Shown here: one piece after another, positions 39,500 to 52,751 of the stretch | Numbering within the stretch: the first letter of the stretch is position 1 | Layout: the number at the start of each line of letters is the position of its first letter | DNA from: Ricordea florida | Lineage: Eukaryota > Cnidaria > Anthozoa > Corallimorpharia > Ricordeidae | NCBI GenBank assembly: GCA_949710005.1 | Contig: OX453280.1 | Location: forward strand, 13,839,758 to 13,903,757 | Direction of reading: 5' to 3' | Length of the DNA stretch: 64,000 bases | Position numbers and translations under genes: made by a program | The notes under the pieces: generated by a model | The model's input: only the letters and a program-made list of their open reading frames with translations | What the model was told of the DNA's origin: nothing | Databases searched by the model: none

Positions 39500-42400
39500 G
39501 GCTCTGTTTGTGGCGCTTAATTAGGACTAATTACACTGGGTTGCAAAAGCTTTTCGTCCGTAAACAAATGTATGGAAAATTTCGAGTGTTGAAATGGTCA
39601 TAAAATCTTTACCTTAGGAGGTATTTGCCTGAACATTTGTATTCTGGCCACGACAAACACGATTCCTCCATTTGTGGAATATATAAAGTCCGAGCTTTAA
39701 GTTCACCAATTATCAGTCATGCGACAAGTTTGCTGCAAAAGGCATATTTATGGCGACCTCGGACAAACAGTTTTGGCGAGATTATTTCCATCACTGCCAA
39801 ATCCTGAAATTTCAATTCTGGTTGTTTTCACGGTTTAAAATAGTCGAAGAACGTTTTTCTGTTGGTTACGGAAAAGGATTAGTTAATCTGCTCAGATTAG
39901 TTTCATTTTTGGCTATTATATTGTCGACAGAAATAGAGCAGTAAACTTAAAATTTAAGCTAAGTGCTACCCTATGCTCAGCTAATGCGGTGAGTTGATTA
40001 CCTTTCCGTATTGCATTTTGGGATTGAGAAAAGTCACATGATAAAACAGCCTCGATGCCGAGATATCGATTGAAAAAGTTCCATTCACCCACGTATGGAA
40101 AGCGTAGTCGCAGTTGTGGCAGAAATTGGACTAAATAGCTCTGTTTTGGTGCTGAAAGGACATCATCAAGTCTGGCAAGCGGTAACTTGACATGCAGCAT
40201 TCGAAGAACTGAGTGTATGATGCAGCCTTGAACTGCCAAGAGTGCTTTTAAGCGCTAATAGCTGTAAACTTGGCAGGCGAGTGTGAGTTAAGCCAGAACA
40301 GAGCTAGTCTAAAAGCAGGTCTACGCAGTTCGGCATCATAAGAAATGTGTATTGTTGGGATTTACTTGAGTCCCTTTAGGTTTCAGGCTTATTAGAAAGT
40401 GGAGGTTTGGACCTGCTTTTAGACTTGTAAAACATTTTGATTTGGTGGGAAGGGATCAGTTCTGTGTGAGTGCACTACAGTTACCCATAATGCGTTGCAA
40501 GATATTTGTCTATAAAAGGTTCTGTGAGCCGCAAATTGTAGAGGAAAGTGGAGACGGATCGAAAGATGTCGAGGAAAAGCGAAGTTTATTGGAGGAAGAG
40601 AATGGTCACTTGAGTTGCTCTGTGTAAAAGATGTCGCACTTATACAGATAATGATGACAGTATTGTAATAACGGGCCCTGTGCAAGAACTTGTCACGTAA
40701 ACTTGTTTTCATAAATGTGACGATACGGTTGGTTTCGTAAAATTATCTTGACAGAAATAAAAAGAGCAGCTCAAAATAAGCCAACGTGACAATTTTCGTT
40801 GGTATATTGTTTAAACTGGTGTTGTTACAGTTGAAAGAATTTAAAAGGATTTGTATGGGAAATGGAAGCTTTGTCACCCATTCACGCTTGGATGGTTTTT
40901 CATACAAATCATTGTATTTTTCGAAGTTTTCAAACCGCCATAAAATTCTTCCTTTAAAATAGGAAAGCCTGAAAATTTCCACTCCTGCCCATTTATTCTC
41001 GCTTCTTTGACCCATGGTAAAAAAAGGAATGTGAGCTCTGTTTGTGGCGCTTAATTAGGACTAATTACACTGGGTTGCAAAAGCTTTTCGTCCGTAAACA
41101 AATGTATGGAAAATTTCGAGTGTTGAAATGGTCATAAAATCTTTACCTTAGGAGGTATTTGCCTGAACATTTGTATTCTGGCCACGACAAACACGATTCC
41201 TCCATTTGTGGAATATATAAAGTCCGAGCTTTAAGTTCACCAATTATCAGTCATGCGACAAGTTTGCTGCAAAAGGCATATTTATGGCGACCTCGGACAA
41301 ACAGTTTTGGCGAGATTATTTCCATCACTGCCAAATCCTGAAATTTCAATTCTGGTTGTTTTCACGGTTTAAAATAGTCGAAGAACGTTTTTCTGTTGGT
41401 TACGGAAAAGGATTAGTTAATCTGCTCAGATTAGTTTCATTTTTGGCTATTATATTGTCGACAGAAATAGAGCAGTAAACTTAAAATTTAAGCTAAGTGC
41501 TACCCTATGCTCAGCTAATGCGGTGAGTTGATTACCTTTCCGTATTGCATTTTGGGATTGAGAAAAGTCACATGATAAAACAGCCTCGATGCCGAGATAT
41601 CGATTGAAAAAGTTCCATTCACCCACGTATGGAAAGCGTAGTCGCAGTTGTGGCAGAAATTGGACTAAATAGCTCTGTTTTGGTGCTGAAAGGACATCAT
41701 CAAGTCTGGCAAGCGGTAACTTGACATGCAGCATTCGAAGAACTGAGTGTATGATGCAGCCTTGAACTGCCAAGAGTGCTTTTAAGCGCTAATAGCTGTA
41801 AACTTGGCAGGCGAGTGTGAGTTAAGCCAGAACAGAGCTAGTCTAAAAGCAGGTCTACGCAGTTCGGCATCATAAGAAATGTGTATTGTTGGGATTTACT
41901 TGAGTCCCTTTAGGTTTCAGGCTTATTAGAAAGTGGAGGTTTGGACCTGCTTTTAGACTTGTAAAACATTTTGATTTGGTGGGAAGGGATCAGTTCTGTG
42001 TGAGTGCACTACAGTTACCCATAATGCGTTGCAAGATATTTGTCTATAAAAGGTTCTGTGAGCCGCAAATTGTAGAGGAAAGTGGAGACGGATCGAAAGA
42101 TGTCGAGGAAAAGCGAAGTTTATTGGAGGAAGAGAATGGTCACTTGAGTTGCTCTGTGTAAAAGATGTCGCACTTATACAGATAATGATGACAGTATTGT
42201 AATAACGGGCCCTGTGCAAGAACTTGTCACGTAAACTTGTTTTCATAAATGTGACGATACGGTTGGTTTCGTAAAATTATCTTGACAGAAATAAAAAGAG
42301 CAGCTCAAAATAAGCCAACGTGACAATTTTCGTTGGTATATTGTTTAAACTGGTGTTGTTACAGTTGAAAGAATTTAAAAGGATTTGTATGGGAAATGGA

Positions 42401-45400
42401 AGCTTTGTCACCCATTCACGCTTGGATGGTTTTTCATACAAATCATTGTATTTTTCGAAGTTTTCAAACCGCCATAAAATTCTTCCTTTAAAATAGGAAA
42501 GCCTGAAAATTTCCACTCCTGCCCATTTATTCTCGCTTCTTTGACCCATGGTAAAAAAAGGAATGTGAGCTCTGTTTGTGGCGCTTAATTAGGACTAATT
42601 ACACTGGGTTGCAAAAGCTTTTCGTCCGTAAACAAATGTATGGAAAATTTCGAGTGTTGAAATGGTCATAAAATCTTTACCTTAGGAGGTATTTGCCTGA
42701 ACATTTGTATTCTGGCCACGACAAACACGATTCCTCCATTTGTGGAATATATAAAGTCCGAGCTTTAAGTTCACCAATTATCAGTCATGCGACAAGTTTG
42801 CTGCAAAAGGCATATTTATGGCGACCTCGGACAAACAGTTTTGGCGAGATTATTTCCATCACTGCCAAATCCTGAAATTTCAATTCTGGTTGTTTTCACG
42901 GTTTAAAATAGTCGAAGAACGTTTTTCTGTTGGTTACGGAAAAGGATTAGTTAATCTGCTCAGATTAGTTTCATTTTTGGCTATTATATTGTCGACAGAA
43001 ATAGAGCAGTAAACTTAAAATTTAAGCTAAGTGCTACCCTATGCTCAGCTAATGCGGTGAGTTGATTACCTTTCCGTATTGCATTTTGGGATTGAGAAAA
43101 GTCACATGATAAAACAGCCTCGATGCCGAGATATCGATTGAAAAAGTTCCATTCACCCACGTATGGAAAGCGTAGTCGCAGTTGTGGCAGAAATTGGACT
43201 AAATAGCTCTGTTTTGGTGCTGAAAGGACATCATCAAGTCTGGCAAGCGGTAACTTGACATGCAGCATTCGAAGAACTGAGTGTATGATGCAGCCTTGAA
43301 CTGCCAAGAGTGCTTTTAAGCGCTAATAGCTGTAAACTTGGCAGGCGAGTGTGAGTTAAGCCAGAACAGAGCTAGTCTAAAAGCAGGTCTACGCAGTTCG
43401 GCATCATAAGAAATGTGTATTGTTGGGATTTACTTGAGTCCCTTTAGGTTTCAGGCTTATTAGAAAGTGGAGGTTTGGACCTGCTTTTAGACTTGTAAAA
43501 CATTTTGATTTGGTGGGAAGGGATCAGTTCTGTGTGAGTGCACTACAGTTACCCATAATGCGTTGCAAGATATTTGTCTATAAAAGGTTCTGTGAGCCGC
43601 AAATTGTAGAGGAAAGTGGAGACGGATCGAAAGATGTCGAGGAAAAGCGAAGTTTATTGGAGGAAGAGAATGGTCACTTGAGTTGCTCTGTGTAAAAGAT
43701 GTCGCACTTATACAGATAATGATGACAGTATTGTAATAACGGGCCCTGTGCAAGAACTTGTCACGTAAACTTGTTTTCATAAATGTGACGATACGGTTGG
43801 TTTCGTAAAATTATCTTGACAGAAATAAAAAGAGCAGCTCAAAATAAGCCAACGTGACAATTTTCGTTGGTATATTGTTTAAACTGGTGTTGTTACAGTT
43901 GAAAGAATTTAAAAGGATTTGTATGGGAAATGGAAGCTTTGTCACCCATTCACGCTTGGATGGTTTTTCATACAAATCATTGTATTTTTCGAAGTTTTCA
44001 AACCGCCATAAAATTCTTCCTTTAAAATAGGAAAGCCTGAAAATTTCCACTCCTGCCCATTTATTCTCGCTTCTTTGACCCATGGTAAAAAAAGGAATGT
44101 GAGCTCTGTTTGTGGCGCTTAATTAGGACTAATTACACTGGGTTGCAAAAGCTTTTCGTCCGTAAACAAATGTATGGAAAATTTCGAGTGTTGAAATGGT
44201 CATAAAATCTTTACCTTAGGAGGTATTTGCCTGAACATTTGTATTCTGGCCACGACAAACACGATTCCTCCATTTGTGGAATATATAAAGTCCGAGCTTT
44301 AAGTTCACCAATTATCAGTCATGCGACAAGTTTGCTGCAAAAGGCATATTTATGGCGACCTCGGACAAACAGTTTTGGCGAGATTATTTCCATCACTGCC
44401 AAATCCTGAAATTTCAATTCTGGTTGTTTTCACGGTTTAAAATAGTCGAAGAACGTTTTTCTGTTGGTTACGGAAAAGGATTAGTTAATCTGCTCAGATT
44501 AGTTTCATTTTTGGCTATTATATTGTCGACAGAAATAGAGCAGTAAACTTAAAATTTAAGCTAAGTGCTACCCTATGCTCAGCTAATGCGGTGAGTTGAT
44601 TACCTTTCCGTATTGCATTTTGGGATTGAGAAAAGTCACATGATAAAACAGCCTCGATGCCGAGATATCGATTGAAAAAGTTCCATTCACCCACGTATGG
44701 AAAGCGTAGTCGCAGTTGTGGCAGAAATTGGACTAAATAGCTCTGTTTTGGTGCTGAAAGGACATCATCAAGTCTGGCAAGCGGTAACTTGACATGCAGC
44801 ATTCGAAGAACTGAGTGTATGATGCAGCCTTGAACTGCCAAGAGTGCTTTTAAGCGCTAATAGCTGTAAACTTGGCAGGCGAGTGTGAGTTAAGCCAGAA
44901 CAGAGCTAGTCTAAAAGCAGGTCTACGCAGTTCGGCATCATAAGAAATGTGTATTGTTGGGATTTACTTGAGTCCCTTTAGGTTTCAGGCTTATTAGAAA
45001 GTGGAGGTTTGGACCTGCTTTTAGACTTGTAAAACATTTTGATTTGGTGGGAAGGGATCAGTTCTGTGTGAGTGCACTACAGTTACCCATAATGCGTTGC
45101 AAGATATTTGTCTATAAAAGGTTCTGTGAGCCGCAAATTGTAGAGGAAAGTGGAGACGGATCGAAAGATGTCGAGGAAAAGCGAAGTTTATTGGAGGAAG
45201 AGAATGGTCACTTGAGTTGCTCTGTGTAAAAGATGTCGCACTTATACAGATAATGATGACAGTATTGTAATAACGGGCCCTGTGCAAGAACTTGTCACGT
45301 AAACTTGTTTTCATAAATGTGACGATACGGTTGGTTTCGTAAAATTATCTTGACAGAAATAAAAAGAGCAGCTCAAAATAAGCCAACGTGACAATTTTCG

Positions 45401-45636
45401 TTGGTATATTGTTTAAACTGGTGTTGTTACAGTTGAAAGAATTTAAAAGGATTTGTATGGGAAATGGAAGCTTTGTCACCCATTCACGCTTGGATGGTTT
45501 TTCATACAAATCATTGTATTTTTCGAAGTTTTCAAACCGCCATAAAATTCTTCCTTTAAAATAGGAAAGCCTGAAAATTTCCACTCCTGCCCATTTATTC
45601 TCGCTTCTTTGACCCATGGTAAAAAAAGGAATGTGG
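39500..45636 (+). other. Shared A to G variant in units 26 and 30
   Basis: GAATGTGAGCTC reads GAATGTGGGCTC at 39500 and 45636 only, which removes a GAGCTC site. The two copies are 6,136 bp apart, exactly four units. Independent identical mutation is less likely than a block duplication or a conversion tract. Confidence 0.88.
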
Positions 45637-48600
45637 GCTCTGTTTGTGGCGCTTAATTAGGACTAATTACACTGGGTTGCAAAAGCTTTTCGTCCGTAAA
45701 CAAATGTATGGAAAATTTCGAGTGTTGAAATGGTCATAAAATCTTTACCTTAGGAGGTATTTGCCTGAACATTTGTATTCTGGCCACGACAAACACGATT
45801 CCTCCATTTGTGGAATATATAAAGTCCGAGCTTTAAGTTCACCAATTATCAGTCATGCGACAAGTTTGCTGCAAAAGGCATATTTATGGCGACCTCGGAC
45901 AAACAGTTTTGGCGAGATTATTTCCATCACTGCCAAATCCTGAAATTTCAATTCTGGTTGTTTTCACGGTTTAAAATAGTCGAAGAACGTTTTTCTGTTG
46001 GTTACGGAAAAGGATTAGTTAATCTGCTCAGATTAGTTTCATTTTTGGCTATTATATTGTCGACAGAAATAGAGCAGTAAACTTAAAATTTAAGCTAAGT
46101 GCTACCCTATGCTCAGCTAATGCGGTGAGTTGATTACCTTTCCGTATTGCATTTTGGGATTGAGAAAAGTCACATGATAAAACAGCCTCGATGCCGAGAT
46201 ATCGATTGAAAAAGTTCCATTCACCCACGTATGGAAAGCGTAGTCGCAGTTGTGGCAGAAATTGGACTAAATAGCTCTGTTTTGGTGCTGAAAGGACATC
46301 ATCAAGTCTGGCAAGCGGTAACTTGACATGCAGCATTCGAAGAACTGAGTGTATGATGCAGCCTTGAACTGCCAAGAGTGCTTTTAAGCGCTAATAGCTG
46401 TAAACTTGGCAGGCGAGTGTGAGTTAAGCCAGAACAGAGCTAGTCTAAAAGCAGGTCTACGCAGTTCGGCATCATAAGAAATGTGTATTGTTGGGATTTA
46501 CTTGAGTCCCTTTAGGTTTCAGGCTTATTAGAAAGTGGAGGTTTGGACCTGCTTTTAGACTTGTAAAACATTTTGATTTGGTGGGAAGGGATCAGTTCTG
46601 TGTGAGTGCACTACAGTTACCCATAATGCGTTGCAAGATATTTGTCTATAAAAGGTTCTGTGAGCCGCAAATTGTAGAGGAAAGTGGAGACGGATCGAAA
46701 GATGTCGAGGAAAAGCGAAGTTTATTGGAGGAAGAGAATGGTCACTTGAGTTGCTCTGTGTAAAAGATGTCGCACTTATACAGATAATGATGACAGTATT
46801 GTAATAACGGGCCCTGTGCAAGAACTTGTCACGTAAACTTGTTTTCATAAATGTGACGATACGGTTGGTTTCGTAAAATTATCTTGACAGAAATAAAAAG
46901 AGCAGCTCAAAATAAGCCAACGTGACAATTTTCGTTGGTATATTGTTTAAACTGGTGTTGTTACAGTTGAAAGAATTTAAAAGGATTTGTATGGGAAATG
47001 GAAGCTTTGTCACCCATTCACGCTTGGATGGTTTTTCATACAAATCATTGTATTTTTCGAAGTTTTCAAACCGCCATAAAATTCTTCCTTTAAAATAGGA
47101 AAGCCTGAAAATTTCCACTCCTGCCCATTTATTCTCGCTTCTTTGACCCATGGTAAAAAAAGGAATGTGAGCTCTGTTTGTGGCGCTTAATTAGGACTAA
47201 TTACACTGGGTTGCAAAAGCTTTTCGTCCGTAAACAAATGTATGGAAAATTTCGAGTGTTGAAATGGTCATAAAATCTTTACCTTAGGAGGTATTTGCCT
47301 GAACATTTGTATTCTGGCCACGACAAACACGATTCCTCCATTTGTGGAATATATAAAGTCCGAGCTTTAAGTTCACCAATTATCAGTCATGCGACAAGTT
47401 TGCTGCAAAAGGCATATTTATGGCGACCTCGGACAAACAGTTTTGGCGAGATTATTTCCATCACTGCCAAATCCTGAAATTTCAATTCTGGTTGTTTTCA
47501 CGGTTTAAAATAGTCGAAGAACGTTTTTCTGTTGGTTACGGAAAAGGATTAGTTAATCTGCTCAGATTAGTTTCATTTTTGGCTATTATATTGTCGACAG
47601 AAATAGAGCAGTAAACTTAAAATTTAAGCTAAGTGCTACCCTATGCTCAGCTAATGCGGTGAGTTGATTACCTTTCCGTATTGCATTTTGGGATTGAGAA
47701 AAGTCACATGATAAAACAGCCTCGATGCCGAGATATCGATTGAAAAAGTTCCATTCACCCACGTATGGAAAGCGTAGTCGCAGTTGTGGCAGAAATTGGA
47801 CTAAATAGCTCTGTTTTGGTGCTGAAAGGACATCATCAAGTCTGGCAAGCGGTAACTTGACATGCAGCATTCGAAGAACTGAGTGTATGATGCAGCCTTG
47901 AACTGCCAAGAGTGCTTTTAAGCGCTAATAGCTGTAAACTTGGCAGGCGAGTGTGAGTTAAGCCAGAACAGAGCTAGTCTAAAAGCAGGTCTACGCAGTT
48001 CGGCATCATAAGAAATGTGTATTGTTGGGATTTACTTGAGTCCCTTTAGGTTTCAGGCTTATTAGAAAGTGGAGGTTTGGACCTGCTTTTAGACTTGTAA
48101 AACATTTTGATTTGGTGGGAAGGGATCAGTTCTGTGTGAGTGCACTACAGTTACCCATAATGCGTTGCAAGATATTTGTCTATAAAAGGTTCTGTGAGCC
48201 GCAAATTGTAGAGGAAAGTGGAGACGGATCGAAAGATGTCGAGGAAAAGCGAAGTTTATTGGAGGAAGAGAATGGTCACTTGAGTTGCTCTGTGTAAAAG
48301 ATGTCGCACTTATACAGATAATGATGACAGTATTGTAATAACGGGCCCTGTGCAAGAACTTGTCACGTAAACTTGTTTTCATAAATGTGACGATACGGTT
48401 GGTTTCGTAAAATTATCTTGACAGAAATAAAAAGAGCAGCTCAAAATAAGCCAACGTGACAATTTTCGTTGGTATATTGTTTAAACTGGTGTTGTTACAG
48501 TTGAAAGAATTTAAAAGGATTTGTATGGGAAATGGAAGCTTTGTCACCCATTCACGCTTGGATGGTTTTTCATACAAATCATTGTATTTTTCGAAGTTTT

Positions 48601-51600
48601 CAAACCGCCATAAAATTCTTCCTTTAAAATAGGAAAGCCTGAAAATTTCCACTCCTGCCCATTTATTCTCGCTTCTTTGACCCATGGTAAAAAAAGGAAT
48701 GTGAGCTCTGTTTGTGGCGCTTAATTAGGACTAATTACACTGGGTTGCAAAAGCTTTTCGTCCGTAAACAAATGTATGGAAAATTTCGAGTGTTGAAATG
48801 GTCATAAAATCTTTACCTTAGGAGGTATTTGCCTGAACATTTGTATTCTGGCCACGACAAACACGATTCCTCCATTTGTGGAATATATAAAGTCCGAGCT
48901 TTAAGTTCACCAATTATCAGTCATGCGACAAGTTTGCTGCAAAAGGCATATTTATGGCGACCTCGGACAAACAGTTTTGGCGAGATTATTTCCATCACTG
49001 CCAAATCCTGAAATTTCAATTCTGGTTGTTTTCACGGTTTAAAATAGTCGAAGAACGTTTTTCTGTTGGTTACGGAAAAGGATTAGTTAATCTGCTCAGA
49101 TTAGTTTCATTTTTGGCTATTATATTGTCGACAGAAATAGAGCAGTAAACTTAAAATTTAAGCTAAGTGCTACCCTATGCTCAGCTAATGCGGTGAGTTG
49201 ATTACCTTTCCGTATTGCATTTTGGGATTGAGAAAAGTCACATGATAAAACAGCCTCGATGCCGAGATATCGATTGAAAAAGTTCCATTCACCCACGTAT
49301 GGAAAGCGTAGTCGCAGTTGTGGCAGAAATTGGACTAAATAGCTCTGTTTTGGTGCTGAAAGGACATCATCAAGTCTGGCAAGCGGTAACTTGACATGCA
49401 GCATTCGAAGAACTGAGTGTATGATGCAGCCTTGAACTGCCAAGAGTGCTTTTAAGCGCTAATAGCTGTAAACTTGGCAGGCGAGTGTGAGTTAAGCCAG
49501 AACAGAGCTAGTCTAAAAGCAGGTCTACGCAGTTCGGCATCATAAGAAATGTGTATTGTTGGGATTTACTTGAGTCCCTTTAGGTTTCAGGCTTATTAGA
49601 AAGTGGAGGTTTGGACCTGCTTTTAGACTTGTAAAACATTTTGATTTGGTGGGAAGGGATCAGTTCTGTGTGAGTGCACTACAGTTACCCATAATGCGTT
49701 GCAAGATATTTGTCTATAAAAGGTTCTGTGAGCCGCAAATTGTAGAGGAAAGTGGAGACGGATCGAAAGATGTCGAGGAAAAGCGAAGTTTATTGGAGGA
49801 AGAGAATGGTCACTTGAGTTGCTCTGTGTAAAAGATGTCGCACTTATACAGATAATGATGACAGTATTGTAATAACGGGCCCTGTGCAAGAACTTGTCAC
49901 GTAAACTTGTTTTCATAAATGTGACGATACGGTTGGTTTCGTAAAATTATCTTGACAGAAATAAAAAGAGCAGCTCAAAATAAGCCAACGTGACAATTTT
50001 CGTTGGTATATTGTTTAAACTGGTGTTGTTACAGTTGAAAGAATTTAAAAGGATTTGTATGGGAAATGGAAGCTTTGTCACCCATTCACGCTTGGATGGT
50101 TTTTCATACAAATCATTGTATTTTTCGAAGTTTTCAAACCGCCATAAAATTCTTCCTTTAAAATAGGAAAGCCTGAAAATTTCCACTCCTGCCCATTTAT
50201 TCTCGCTTCTTTGACCCATGGTAAAAAAAGGAATGTGAGCTCTGTTTGTGGCGCTTAATTAGGACTAATTACACTGGGTTGCAAAAGCTTTTCGTCCGTA
50301 AACAAATGTATGGAAAATTTCGAGTGTTGAAATGGTCATAAAATCTTTACCTTAGGAGGTATTTGCCTGAACATTTGTATTCTGGCCACGACAAACACGA
50401 TTCCTCCATTTGTGGAATATATAAAGTCCGAGCTTTAAGTTCACCAATTATCAGTCATGCGACAAGTTTGCTGCAAAAGGCATATTTATGGCGACCTCGG
50501 ACAAACAGTTTTGGCGAGATTATTTCCATCACTGCCAAATCCTGAAATTTCAATTCTGGTTGTTTTCACGGTTTAAAATAGTCGAAGAACGTTTTTCTGT
50601 TGGTTACGGAAAAGGATTAGTTAATCTGCTCAGATTAGTTTCATTTTTGGCTATTATATTGTCGACAGAAATAGAGCAGTAAACTTAAAATTTAAGCTAA
50701 GTGCTACCCTATGCTCAGCTAATGCGGTGAGTTGATTACCTTTCCGTATTGCATTTTGGGATTGAGAAAAGTCACATGATAAAACAGCCTCGATGCCGAG
50801 ATATCGATTGAAAAAGTTCCATTCACCCACGTATGGAAAGCGTAGTCGCAGTTGTGGCAGAAATTGGACTAAATAGCTCTGTTTTGGTGCTGAAAGGACA
50901 TCATCAAGTCTGGCAAGCGGTAACTTGACATGCAGCATTCGAAGAACTGAGTGTATGATGCAGCCTTGAACTGCCAAGAGTGCTTTTAAGCGCTAATAGC
51001 TGTAAACTTGGCAGGCGAGTGTGAGTTAAGCCAGAACAGAGCTAGTCTAAAAGCAGGTCTACGCAGTTCGGCATCATAAGAAATGTGTATTGTTGGGATT
51101 TACTTGAGTCCCTTTAGGTTTCAGGCTTATTAGAAAGTGGAGGTTTGGACCTGCTTTTAGACTTGTAAAACATTTTGATTTGGTGGGAAGGGATCAGTTC
51201 TGTGTGAGTGCACTACAGTTACCCATAATGCGTTGCAAGATATTTGTCTATAAAAGGTTCTGTGAGCCGCAAATTGTAGAGGAAAGTGGAGACGGATCGA
51301 AAGATGTCGAGGAAAAGCGAAGTTTATTGGAGGAAGAGAATGGTCACTTGAGTTGCTCTGTGTAAAAGATGTCGCACTTATACAGATAATGATGACAGTA
51401 TTGTAATAACGGGCCCTGTGCAAGAACTTGTCACGTAAACTTGTTTTCATAAATGTGACGATACGGTTGGTTTCGTAAAATTATCTTGACAGAAATAAAA
51501 AGAGCAGCTCAAAATAAGCCAACGTGACAATTTTCGTTGGTATATTGTTTAAACTGGTGTTGTTACAGTTGAAAGAATTTAAAAGGATTTGTATGGGAAA

Positions 51601-52289
51601 TGGAAGCTTTGTCACCCATTCACGCTTGGATGGTTTTTCATACAAATCATTGTATTTTTCGAAGTTTTCAAACCGCCATAAAATTCTTCCTTTAAAATAG
51701 GAAAGCCTGAAAATTTCCACTCCTGCCCATTTATTCTCGCTTCTTTGACCCATGGTAAAAAAAGGAATGTGAGCTCTGTTTGTGGCGCTTAATTAGGACT
51801 AATTACACTGGGTTGCAAAAGCTTTTCGTCCGTAAACAAATGTATGGAAAATTTCGAGTGTTGAAATGGTCATAAAATCTTTACCTTAGGAGGTATTTGC
51901 CTGAACATTTGTATTCTGGCCACGACAAACACGATTCCTCCATTTGTGGAATATATAAAGTCCGAGCTTTAAGTTCACCAATTATCAGTCATGCGACAAG
52001 TTTGCTGCAAAAGGCATATTTATGGCGACCTCGGACAAACAGTTTTGGCGAGATTATTTCCATCACTGCCAAATCCTGAAATTTCAATTCTGGTTGTTTT
52101 CACGGTTTAAAATAGTCGAAGAACGTTTTTCTGTTGGTTACGGAAAAGGATTAGTTAATCTGCTCAGATTAGTTTCATTTTTGGCTATTATCTAGGTGTT
52201 TTTCAAAGAAGGTACCTGCAAAATTCAAGGTAACTTTTTTGCCGAAAATCGTGCAATGCCCGGAATTGGGCTAAGCGGGCGGTTTTCGT

Positions 52290-52517
52290 TTGATGGGGGA
52301 GAACGGTTGTGATGGTGCCAACGAATTCATCATATCGCGTTCTACCTTGCCATATTGTCCTTATCGAACTAGTGCTATTGTTTTGTCGGGGGTAGGGTTA
52401 GGGAATTTAGGTCTTAAGGCTAAAAATCTCTGTTGTGTTATTACATTTCTCATCTCAGTTGTTTCAGTGTGTAATCAGAGCTTGTGTAAGGTACTTTATT
52501 TTGCATGTAAGGCCTAA
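52290..52517 (+). other. 75-codon ORF inside the insertion, doubtful coding
   Basis: An open frame in the left half of the insertion, repeated at 55914-56141 and 61073-61300. The second half has a cysteine-containing hydrophobic stretch. No transposase motif (DDE, zinc finger) or other domain is visible. The element is most simply read as non-autonomous, and this ORF as incidental. Confidence 0.08.
52388..52412 (+). other. Short telomere-like stretch inside the insertion
   Basis: GGGGGTAGGGTTAGGGAATTTAGG includes one exact GGGTTAGGG (52395-52403) flanked by degenerate copies. TTAGGG is the telomere repeat of most animals. A stretch this short can arise by chance in G-rich DNA, so this is an observation, not a claim of telomeric origin. 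It is present in all three insertion copies. Confidence 0.35.
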
Positions 52518-52536
52518 AGAGAGTTAGTCATACCAC

Positions 52537-52626
52537 GGGGGGGGGGGGTGGGGTGGGGTGGGGTCGGCAGGGGATATGACAGGAAAGCAGTAAGGGGGGA
52601 GGAGGGGATGTGGGGGAATAGGGGGG
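52537..52626 (+). other. G-rich tract with G-quadruplex potential, insertion copy 1
   Basis: The tract begins with a run of 12 G, then GGGGTGGGGTGGGGT, and continues with several G4 to G6 runs. Runs this dense meet the usual sequence rule for intramolecular G-quadruplexes on the plus strand. The equivalents are 56161-56251 and 61320-61409. The only difference between insertion copies lies in this tract. Homopolymer length here is also where sequencing error is most likely. Confidence 0.75.
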
Positions 52627-52751
52627 CCTAATAGGCTTTGGTTTATGTCTGATTGAGGTAATTGGGCTGAAATGCTAAGGCTTAAAACGCTTTGATTTTT
52701 TATGTCAGGTGAAATTTTTATAGGTACGTTTTCTCAGAAACGCTTATATTG

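Larger units (their letters stand above)
1574..50661 (+). repeat. Units 2-33: 32 near-identical canonical 1,534-bp units
   Basis: There are 32 consecutive units with no length change. Differences found by reading are single bases only: A to T at 11911 (unit 8); G to T at 23773 (unit 16); C to G at 24769 and T to C at 25141 (unit 17); G to A at 27481, 29015, 32083 and 33617 (units 18, 19, 21, 22); A to G at 39500 and 45636 (units 26, 30). All units in this block end with the intact site TTATATTG. Sub-elements are described once, in unit 2; their positions in other units follow by adding multiples of 1,534. Confidence 0.96.
52192..52743. mobile_element. Insertion copy 1: MITE-like element with imperfect terminal inverted repeats
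   Basis: A 552-bp block absent from units 1-33, placed between GGCTATTAT and ATTGTCGAC. TTAT directly before it (52188-52191) is repeated directly after it (52744-52747), a perfect 4-bp duplication. If eight bases are compared, TTATCTAG (52188-52195) against TTATATTG (52744-52751) agree at 6 of 8, and the uninserted site is TTATATTG. Starting at 52196, GTGTTTTTCAAAGAAGGTAC pairs with the reverse complement of the right end, GCGTTTCTGAGAAAACGTAC. About 20 of 28 positions agree, giving an imperfect terminal inverted repeat. No transposase is encoded. Eight-base duplications are known for hAT and P elements, but these termini do not start with the CA usual there, so I leave the superfamily open. 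Confidence 0.7.
50662..52751 (+). repeat. Unit 34: first insertion-bearing unit (2,090 bp)
   Basis: This is a canonical unit up to GGCTATTAT at 52183-52191, then 552 bp of unrelated sequence, then TTATATTG at 52744-52751, which closes the unit. It marks the switch from the homogeneous block on the left to the mixed block on the right. Confidence 0.95.

Noticed and set aside
1574..50661. Hammerhead-ribozyme satellite
   Set aside because: The CTGANGA and GAAA core with the required spacing was not found on either strand by eye.
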